Below are positions 37,853-44,242 of a stretch of 44,242 bases of DNA, piece after piece. This DNA is from Oscillochloris sp. ZM17-4 (lineage in GTDB: Bacteria; Chloroflexota; Chloroflexia; Chloroflexales; Chloroflexaceae): contig NZ_JAIEWN010000002.1 of the NCBI RefSeq assembly GCF_019599295.1, positions 149,821-194,062 of the forward strand, in the 5' to 3' direction. How positions within the stretch are numbered: the stretch's first letter is position 1; each line of letters opens with the position of its first letter. Under the pieces are notes generated by a model that saw nothing but the letters and a program-made list of their open reading frames with translations, did not search any database and was not told where the DNA came from. The translations under genes and the position numbers were made by a program.

Positions 37853-40800
37853 ATGCGAAAGGCGTACCTCGTGCTAAAACAAGAAGAGCCGCCCAGATCA
37901 GGACAGCCCTGGCAAGAGATCAGCGCTGAGCTCTGCGCCGAGTCCGTCGCTTTCATCGCCGGCTTTGGGCGCCCTAAACAGCTCTACCTGACCGAACGTT
38001 GTGCGCTACGCGCCTCCCGTGAGAAGGAGACAGAAACGATCTGGGCACAGGTAACAAAGACCAATGGAACGGGAGCGGCGTGGGAAGTAATCTGGTCTGA
38101 CCTCAAAAAGCCACAGCCAGACGGCTTCCTTACCCATGTCCAGCAGATATATGAAAAAGAGGGCGATCACCCATGGCTACGAGGGAAGCCTCAGCGCACG
38201 CTGTCCAACTTCATCTCGCGCTACTTCTCCAGGCGACCGGGCTTTAGTGAACGGAATATTCCGCTAAATGCGACCTTGCGCGAAGATATCTGGCGCATGG
38301 CAGCTAAGGGAATTCTTCTTTGGATCTGGGCTGTCCATTACAAATGGCAGCAAAAGGCACAAGAAGATTGGAGAGATTTTACTATTCAACATCTCCGCCT
38401 GATTATCTCCACTGTCTATATCGTAGATCGCCACGCTCGTCGAGTATATGGCCCTGAGCCTGCGGCCAAGGCAGTACAAGGGCTATACTGGGCCTGGCTG
38501 TGTATAGTTTACCGCCGCGTGCTCTATGAGGAGACACTGACAGGAGCGCAAGACCGTGCGCCTACATGTAAGGAACCGGCTGAGATCGAATCCGAGCCAG
38601 GGGAAGGAGATGCTCGCAACGGTTCCGAAGATGACATGTTGGATCAAGAGGTTAACGACACGATCATCCGAGGGCGTAACTACTACATAGTACTCACGGA
38701 GACGATCAAGCTCTGGTCATACCTGGACAGCTTGTATCAGCAGGCATCAAGCCGGGTAGTGCCTTTCAAGCCTCATGAAGGAAAAACACTGGCACAAGTC
38801 GGCAAGGCCACCGTCCGGCAATTGGCGAAGCGCATTCCACCAAGCTCTGTGATTGAACGAGTCCGCGAGGCGATAAAAAAGCTGCTTAATCCGAAGTCTT
38901 TCCTTCCCAGCGAGATTGAGGCGGCCGGTGCATTGGAGCATCCCTGGAAACGACGACGACGTTACCGGCAACAGACGCGGCAGAAAGAGCGCCGCGTTCG
39001 GTCTGGTGTGATGGCACGCAGCCAGCTTGACCCTACCTGGTTTCGTCCGATCCTGTTACACGAGCTTGACGACTTCGAGTTAACAATGCTTGATCGCGAG
39101 CTTAGCGACCTCCTGGCGCTTCATAAGCAATATGATATCGTTCGCAAGGACATCGAAACCTTTCTGCGACTCAAGCCACCCGGATTTCCACGTCGTCCCC
39201 GAATAACACCCAACTCCCCAGGAGAGCGACTAACCGTATATCGCACCGATCTCGGTTGGTTTGATGACCCCTTCCCTACCAACGCGCCTTGGGCAACCTG
39301 GCATCACTATAAGCCTGATGAGTTGCTACAATTTGAGGCAAACGCTCGTGCAAAGTGGCTTCGCGCAGCGCAACTTCAGGGTAAGCACACATTGCATCCG
39401 CTGACGTACTTACGTGCCATGAAGCCGAGCAGCGACTCGGGCGCAAAATTACGTGACTTCTCGATCATTTTCTACGAGCAGCTACCAAATGAGCAGGCGC
39501 TCCTGAAACGCTACAGCTTCCTTCCCGATCCAATCCGCCAGCATCGTGTCGACCTCGATATGCAACGCGGCCGATTATATCGCTACGAGTTGGTGATCAC
39601 ACTCCACGGAAGATATGCATTCGACAAGCCACATAACCGTACCCCTCCACGACGGCGGCAAGTCGCTACAGCGGATATTGTTGCTAGTCAGGAGGCCAAA
39701 TCACCATCAGACGCGAATTTCACTCTCCATCCTGAGAAAGCGCATACTTTCCAGCATCTGAATGCGCCGTATACGTCCTACGAACTTTCGAGCAATTTGC
39801 CCCATATCGTATTCCCTATAGATTGCGGAACACGTCTTGCAGAGTTGCTGAATGAGATTTTAGCTCAACAGTATGCAGCGCAGAAAATGGCCTACGAGCG
39901 GTGGAATTCCCCTCGGCGCACCCCTGGTCGCAGATCATCCTACCGTAGCCGGCTAGTGCGTTGGACACGCACGCGCAAAAAGAACCGCCGCAAAAGTGTG
40001 CGCCGAGGGCCGGACCATCTTGAACGTAGACCTCGTTTCCACTATGCAGAGAAGCCCCTGCATAAATGCCTTCCCAAAGCAGCAATTGCGAACGCCCACG
40101 TGGTAAGCCAGCCAGGTGGCAGAAAAAATGCACGGCTGTTTCTTCACCTCCAGCTGTCTCACAAGGTTCCCCCGGTTATTGATGGCCTAGAAAATATTAT
40201 CGGCATTCATATGCGAAGGGATGGCAGTATGTCCTATGCCGTTATCACCTTTGCAGGGGAAGGTGTTGAGATTGGCGATGTACCGTTGCCAACCAACCTG
40301 CGGATCGACCCTGACCAACCGGAGTACGGCGACGAATATGTCTACCAGATGGCTAGCATACTCGTAAGGCTCGCATTGCGACACCGAGCATTCATTGTGA
40401 TCGAGGATCTGTTCTACCTCACACAGGAAGCTGATGCTTCTCGCAAGGTGAACCGGCAAAACTTTGCGCTGCCAATCAAACGTGTTCAGCAGGTACTCAC
40501 CGACAAAGCAATGCTTGCAGGTCTACCCGAACCGCATATCACTCGAGGCGTGGCATGGTCAAATGCCTGTGCGGAGTGCGGGCATCACCTCCGATCAGGC
40601 GATGTTCAGATCCATCAGGAGGAACACGCCTGCCCAAATTGCCGCCCAGACGACTTTATCGGCGTGCCAGTCCTGCTCGACGCTGCTGCGCTGGTGTACA
40701 ACCTACCAGGTACAGAACGATTGCAGCTCACACCTGACGTTGTAGCCGATATGTTCGCTCGCCGTATTGTGTGGTGGGATGACCTGCGACTCGTAGCAGA

Positions 40801-41737
40801 CAACCCGTGGCTCGCTGGTTACACCAAGCCAATCAAGGTTATCTTCCAGACTGATGATGAACGGGCAGCCTATATCCTCCGGGCCTACCTACGGGAAGCA
40901 GGCCCTCTCTGGCGAGCTCGTATCGATCAGGGGGCATTGGTGCTCCAACCTGACGCAGGCCTGGCCTTGGAGCGCCAGACCGTTGGGCGCGTGCTTAGTG
41001 AGCCGGATACAATCGCGTGTGTAACTTTGGCAGCGGCCCGCGCAGCGCATTTGCCAACTGCCGTACTACAGAGCGACAGCGGACGCTTCGTTAAGCCATC
41101 GATAGAGACGCTGCAGAGCGCGGCAACACGCGCATTCATATTGCCCAGCTTGCCCATAAAGTCCGATCTCGTATACCCGCTCACTGGCATAACCTGGGCT
41201 TATATCAGATGCAACCCCCAGAGTCTCTGGCGAGCTCATGACGAGCGACAGATCGCCTTAGGACTAACGGCAGTAGCAGGTGGAGAGAATCTACCGGCAA
41301 GTTATATTCCTCTGACAACTCATGTCGGGGAGGAGGTGCAGAAACGACTTGAGGCGATCACCGCAAATGGACTTCCCTGGCATCAGTGGCGACACGATCT
41401 GCCAGAGCCTCAGGTCACGACAAGCGACGAAGCAAAGGCCAGCCCACGCTATATCAGCAACCTCTGGATAAATGGGCCGACAATCAGTTCGGCATGTTTC
41501 CGCGCTTGGCGAGGGCAGTTTCGTGAAGCAAAGCTTTCAGCAACAGTAATCGCTGGACTGCTTCCGCCCTTGTATAGACAAGAGGCGCAGTGTGGTCAGG
41601 AGAAGGAGCTTGTTATGCACTGCCGGCGGTGCCGGACACGCCTGCGCGCCACTCACAACACGGCACTGGTCGTAGCTCGGCTAGGGCGAGAGCAGCTTAT
41701 ACGCCGATACCGTGAGCAGATGGCGAAAGCCACCTGA
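37853..41737 (+). CDS. Large TnpB/Cas12-superfamily protein, predicted nuclease-dead
   Basis: The protein is 1294 residues. The first ~700 are unrecognised, with a basic stretch at about 690-730 (RRTPGRRSSYRSRLVRWTRT and more). From 778 the RuvC-like part appears: IIGIHMRRDG with H786 where RuvC-I has Asp; IVIEDL with E851 (RuvC-II Glu kept); the helix LPIKRVQQVLTDKAMLAGLP; then the TnpB/Cas12 zinc finger SNACAECGHH ... HACPNCR (C906, C909, C927, C930) and LLDAAALVYN, where the RuvC-III Asp is displaced or lost. A unique C-terminal ~340 residues follow, with another CxxC (MHCRRC). Loss of the first Asp predicts no DNA cleavage, as in Cas12k of V-K transposons or TnpB-derived repressors. No standard ribosome site precedes the ATG. 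It may be an RNA-guided targeting subunit; alternatively a repressor. Confidence 0.65.
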   Translation: MRKAYLVLKQEEPPRSGQPWQEISAELCAESVAFIAGFGRPKQLYLTERCALRASREKETETIWAQVTKTNGTGAAWEVIWSDLKKPQPDGFLTHVQQIYEKEGDHPWLRGKPQRTLSNFISRYFSRRPGFSERNIPLNATLREDIWRMAAKGILLWIWAVHYKWQQKAQEDWRDFTIQHLRLIISTVYIVDRHARRVYGPEPAAKAVQGLYWAWLCIVYRRVLYEETLTGAQDRAPTCKEPAEIESEPGEGDARNGSEDDMLDQEVNDTIIRGRNYYIVLTETIKLWSYLDSLYQQASSRVVPFKPHEGKTLAQVGKATVRQLAKRIPPSSVIERVREAIKKLLNPKSFLPSEIEAAGALEHPWKRRRRYRQQTRQKERRVRSGVMARSQLDPTWFRPILLHELDDFELTMLDRELSDLLALHKQYDIVRKDIETFLRLKPPGFPRRPRITPNSPGERLTVYRTDLGWFDDPFPTNAPWATWHHYKPDELLQFEANARAKWLRAAQLQGKHTLHPLTYLRAMKPSSDSGAKLRDFSIIFYEQLPNEQALLKRYSFLPDPIRQHRVDLDMQRGRLYRYELVITLHGRYAFDKPHNRTPPRRRQVATADIVASQEAKSPSDANFTLHPEKAHTFQHLNAPYTSYELSSNLPHIVFPIDCGTRLAELLNEILAQQYAAQKMAYERWNSPRRTPGRRSSYRSRLVRWTRTRKKNRRKSVRRGPDHLERRPRFHYAEKPLHKCLPKAAIANAHVVSQPGGRKNARLFLHLQLSHKVPPVIDGLENIIGIHMRRDGSMSYAVITFAGEGVEIGDVPLPTNLRIDPDQPEYGDEYVYQMASILVRLALRHRAFIVIEDLFYLTQEADASRKVNRQNFALPIKRVQQVLTDKAMLAGLPEPHITRGVAWSNACAECGHHLRSGDVQIHQEEHACPNCRPDDFIGVPVLLDAAALVYNLPGTERLQLTPDVVADMFARRIVWWDDLRLVADNPWLAGYTKPIKVIFQTDDERAAYILRAYLREAGPLWRARIDQGALVLQPDAGLALERQTVGRVLSEPDTIACVTLAAARAAHLPTAVLQSDSGRFVKPSIETLQSAATRAFILPSLPIKSDLVYPLTGITWAYIRCNPQSLWRAHDERQIALGLTAVAGGENLPASYIPLTTHVGEEVQKRLEAITANGLPWHQWRHDLPEPQVTTSDEAKASPRYISNLWINGPTISSACFRAWRGQFREAKLSATVIAGLLPPLYRQEAQCGQEKELVMHCRRCRTRLRATHNTALVVARLGREQLIRRYREQMAKAT

Positions 41738-41763
41738 GCTGTTTTTATCGACAGAGCTTTTAG
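41736..41763 (+). terminator. Weak hairpin plus T-run at the end of the Cas12-like gene
   Basis: CTGT/ACAG around a TTTTATCG loop is followed by a CTTTT tract, overlapping the stop codon. The stem is short, so this is a weak call. Confidence 0.3.
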
Positions 41764-41764
41764 C

Positions 41765-41985
41765 ATCCCCCTGTGCGTACCTCCCGCAGGGGTGCCTCCC
41801 TATCGAGAACGTTAGGGCAGGCAAAAATGGCCATAACTGCCCAGGGCCATGGGCCGGGCGACGTGATATTCAAGGCAGGCGCGCGCTGGTCGGGCGCTGT
41901 CGAAATCTGCCGAAATGCATTGTCACGTGACCATCTGGAGGCTGCACACTGAGGCCGTCGCCCAATATCCCTAGAGGGATTTTAG
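41765..41985 (+). ncRNA. Candidate structured RNA, unit A (tracrRNA-like)
   Basis: It begins with hairpin CCCCTG/CAGGGG (41768-41792), then CCCTA/TAGGG, then GGCC-ATG-GGCC. A long-range 7-bp stem GGGCGAC (41856-41862)/GTCGCCC (41957-41963) encloses the perfect palindrome GTCACGTGAC (41922-41931) and TGGAGGCTGCA (41936-41946). The last pairs with the array repeat's TGCAGCCGCCA with one mismatch in 11, as an anti-repeat would. It ends with ATCCC-TAGA-GGGAT-TTT (41967-41983). Its core is repeated in unit B. Position between a Cas12-like gene and a repeat array is that of tracrRNA in V-K elements. Confidence 0.5.
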
Positions 41986-42021
41986 TGCTTATGTTCTCAT
42001 TTCATTGAGGACACAGAGATC

Positions 42022-42050
42022 TTCACAAAGGAGGCTCGGCAAGATATACT
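42022..42050 (+). promoter_or_regulatory. Strong promoter for the unit B/array RNA
   Basis: TTCACA and TATACT are separated by 17 bp, each five of six to consensus. A transcript would begin near 42057, at the base of the hairpin GCACGGA/TCCGTGC (42055-42061 with 42077-42083). Confidence 0.6.
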
Positions 42051-42253
42051 GGACGCACGGATGAGTAACCTTCCATTCCGTGCATCCCTATCGGGCAGGT
42101 TAGGGACTGCGAACATCCAGGGCCATGGGCCGGATGACATGCAAACAAGGCGTGCTTCGCAAGTAGCCTGAGCTCACTCAGCAAGGAACGGTTTGCGAGG
42201 ATTCTGCCCCTGAGGCCACGCATTTAGGGCTTCCTGATGCGGCGAGATCCCAG

Positions 42254-42365
42254 GGTTGCAGCCGCCAAAGCGTGTAGTGATGACTGAAGGTTGCAGAGGA
42301 GGGGTATTTAAACCATCGACCGCAGCGGTTGCAGCCGCCAAAGCGTGTGTGACCATGACTGAAAG
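42254..42365 (+). CRISPR. Mini CRISPR-like array (two repeats, one 36-nt spacer)
   Basis: Repeat 1 (42254-42290) and repeat 2 (42327-42365) share the first 22 bases, GGTTGCAGCCGCCAAAGCGT plus GT, and end ATGACTGAAGG and ATGACTGAAAG, with small differences between. The 3' TGAAAG end resembles type V repeats. The spacer (42291-42326) has no match elsewhere in the window by eye. The 19 bases after repeat 2 before the terminator are also unmatched. Two degenerate repeats next to a transposon end resemble the shortened arrays of V-K elements. Chance duplication of an RNA end is the alternative. Confidence 0.5.
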
Positions 42366-42384
42366 TAAGACTTGGAAACTTCTC

Positions 42385-42418
42385 GAGACAGCCTGCGCTT
42401 CCGCAGGCTGTCTCTTTG
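42385..42418 (+). terminator. Intrinsic terminator after the mini-array
   Basis: A perfect 13-bp stem GAGACAGCCTGCG/CGCAGGCTGTCTC with a CTTC loop is followed by TTTGTC. It lies 20 bp after repeat 2. Confidence 0.8.
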
Positions 42419-42594
42419 TCTCTGCTTAGCTTAGCTTAGTGTAAATAAGCGACTAAGTGATTGCCAAGCCATCCAGAAAAATGCAGAATCACAGCATCCA
42501 GAAAGAAAAAACGCGGAGGCTGTCAGAGGCAGAGATGTAAAGACTTACGAGCGTCAGCATAATAGCCATTGGCCTTCCAGAAGACCTTCAGCGC

Positions 42595-42645
42595 GATGTC
42601 TAAAAATACTAATACTGAAATGTCTAAGAATACTCACCTGTATCA
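42595..42645. repeat. Right transposon end with binding sites R1 and R2
   Basis: Inverted copies of the left-end box lie at 42595-42609 (GATGTCTAAAAATAC) and 42619-42633 (AATGTCTAAGAATAC), 24 bp apart as L1 and L2 are. The outer box is 12 bp from the terminus ...TGTATCA at 42645, mirroring the left end. The preceding 42419-42594 holds no recognised gene or further box. Confidence 0.8.
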
Positions 42646-42657
42646 ACGATGACCTAG
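42646..42657. repeat. Right flanking direct repeat (ACGATGACCTAG)
   Basis: Identical to 9754-9765 at the NUDIX stop codon. The chromosome resumes at 42658; 42658-42841 is intergenic with no other recognised site. Confidence 0.8.
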
Positions 42658-42841
42658 CGCCGCTGAGGTGATCTCGGCATGCCGCTGACCGCTGTCGCTC
42701 GCCCTGTCATGTGGATCGAGATCTTTTTCACGAATAATAGCATCACCTTCACAGGGTGTAGCCAAACCTTTCCGACTCAAGTGTAACCGGGTGCTACCAT
42801 AGCTGCGGTGAAACTTCGCTGTGAACGGAGCAGGCATCGCT

Positions 42842-43369
42842 ATGGCTACACCCCCTCTCTCGCCGCGCACGCGTGGCGCGTCCGCCAACGGCGGCGATAA
42901 TCGCCTCAAGATCCTTGAGGCGACGATGAAGCGAAACCAGTACCGCCCCGACGCGCTGATTGAGGTGCTGCACAAGGCCCAGGAGCTCTACGGCTTCCTC
43001 TCACCGGCCCTGCTCACCTCGATCGCCCGCAGCCTCCGCCTCCCGCCCAGCCGGGTCTACGGCGTGGCCACCTTCTACCACTTCTTCTCGCTGGCCCCCC
43101 AGGGCGAGCACACCTGCACGATCTGCCTCGGCACCGCGTGCTATGTGCGCGGCGCGGGCGACCTGATGGCCGCCGCTGAGGCCGCCGCCGGCGTGGGCGC
43201 GGGGAAGACCACCGCCGACGGCCGCTTCTCGCTGGCCAGCGCCCGCTGCCTCGGCGCCTGCGGAATCGCCCCGGCCATCATCATCGATGGCGTGGTGGCC
43301 GGCCACGCCTCGCCCGAGGATCTCGCCGCGCGGCTCACAGCCCTGCTGACAGCCCCATCAGAGGATTAA
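42842..43369 (+). CDS. hoxE: HoxE/NuoE-type 2Fe-2S subunit
   Basis: The protein is 175 residues from the ATG at 42842 (GGAG upstream); an in-frame GTG at 42821 is possible. The thioredoxin-like 2Fe-2S domain shows C-x4-C in CLGTACYVRG and C-x3-C in ARCLGACGIAP. CLGTACYVRG and the GxxTxDGxFSLxxARCLGACG context resemble HoxE of NAD-linked bidirectional hydrogenase more than classical NuoE. It transfers electrons within the diaphorase module with the next gene, 6 bp downstream. A NADH dehydrogenase or formate dehydrogenase module is the alternative, since later genes are not visible. Confidence 0.75.
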   Translation: MATPPLSPRTRGASANGGDNRLKILEATMKRNQYRPDALIEVLHKAQELYGFLSPALLTSIARSLRLPPSRVYGVATFYHFFSLAPQGEHTCTICLGTACYVRGAGDLMAAAEAAAGVGAGKTTADGRFSLASARCLGACGIAPAIIIDGVVAGHASPEDLAARLTALLTAPSED

Positions 43370-43375
43370 CACCGC

Positions 43376-44242
<867 letters not shown>

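Larger units (their letters stand above)
42055..42418 (+). ncRNA. Candidate RNA: unit B plus repeat-spacer-repeat, with own promoter and terminator
   Basis: A 5' hairpin is followed by a copy of the unit A core: CCCTATCG...GTTAGGG, then CCAGGGCCATGGGCCGG, GAC, TG, CAAGGC (about 42085-42152). More hairpins follow (CTGAG-CTCA-CTCAG at 42169-42182; TTCGCAA with TTGCGA), then the array, then a perfect 13-bp terminator. No open frame is convincing. CACGCATTTAGGG (42218-42230) can pair imperfectly with the repeat (GCGTG and AAA parts). The discrete promoter-to-terminator unit supports a real noncoding transcript. Confidence 0.55.
9758..42645. mobile_element. 32.9-kb Tn7/Mu-like transposon with defence cargo and dead-Cas12-like module
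   Basis: Both ends carry multiple copies of a 15-bp box facing inward, the outermost exactly 12 bp from TGA (left) or TCA (right). Left terminus TGACCTAGGATAGTATTTTT and right terminus TGATACAGGTGAGTATTCTT (complement) share 13 of the first 20 positions. The left end holds a TnsC-like ATPase, a TnsB-like transposase and a large third protein. The right end holds XRE, IscB-like and Cas12-like genes plus RNA-like sequence and a mini-array. The middle holds a recombinase, restriction-modification and STAND genes. Flanking DNA resumes as high-GC chromosomal genes on each side, with the 12-bp repeat. Confidence 0.8.

Noticed and set aside
41712-41930. 72-codon open frame overlapping the Cas12-like gene end and RNA unit A
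   Set aside because: No ribosome site or similarity; the region is better explained as structured RNA.
41967-41983. Definite terminator inside the RNA region
   Set aside because: The stem is only 5 bp with three T bases; kept only as a possible end of unit A.

Overview
The window is high-GC bacterial DNA with palindromic intergenic repeats of a kind I associate with filamentous Chloroflexota. That lineage is an inference from gene content, composition and repeats, not a search result. Two stretches of ordinary chromosome (1-9765 and 42658-44242) flank a large mobile element that I read as one 32.9-kb unit (9758-42645).

Left chromosome. A PucR-type regulator (minus strand, cut by the window edge) is followed by a MarR regulator, a 5'-truncated pyruvate-dehydrogenase-E1-like gene, a PAS-GGDEF-EAL cyclic-di-GMP enzyme, a histidine phosphatase, phosphoenolpyruvate carboxylase (ppc) and a NUDIX hydrolase. 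Heptamer (AATCTGC)n palindromic repeats occur three times, once in frame inside ppc. The right chromosome resumes with hoxE/nuoE and hoxF/nuoF.

The element. Both ends carry copies of a 15-bp box, GTATTTTTAGACATC: three at the left end, two inverted at the right. At each end the outermost box lies exactly 12 bp from a TGA/TCA terminus. A 12-bp direct repeat (ACGATGACCTAG) flanks the whole, and the insertion falls on the stop codon of the NUDIX gene. At the left end, reading inward, lies a minus-strand operon of a TnsC/TniB-like ATPase, a TnsB/TniA-like DDE transposase with an intact triad, and an 867-residue protein that looks like a catalytically dead relative of the transposase. No TnsA or TniQ/TnsD was recognised.

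The middle (15.7-35.1 kb), bounded by a 19/20-identical inverted repeat, is a defence island: tyrosine recombinase, a three-Cys radical-SAM protein with its TcmP partner, a type I restriction-modification system (hsdR, hsdM, hsdS), a 2167-residue NACHT-CHAT-NACHT protein and a NACHT-formylglycine-synthase-fold protein.

The right end is the most interesting part. It holds a two-domain XRE regulator, an IscB-like protein (PLMP motif, Arg-rich bridge helix, intact HNH, degraded RuvC), a 1294-residue TnpB/Cas12-superfamily protein whose first RuvC aspartate is a histidine, about 500 nt of structured noncoding DNA containing two related RNA-like units, and a two-repeat CRISPR-like array with its own promoter and terminator next to the transposon end. 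This layout (transposase genes at one end, cargo, then dead Cas12-like effector, RNA and short array at the other end) matches type V-K CRISPR-associated transposons, but with different proteins. My main hypothesis is an undescribed RNA-guided transposon family; this is inferred from sequence reading only.
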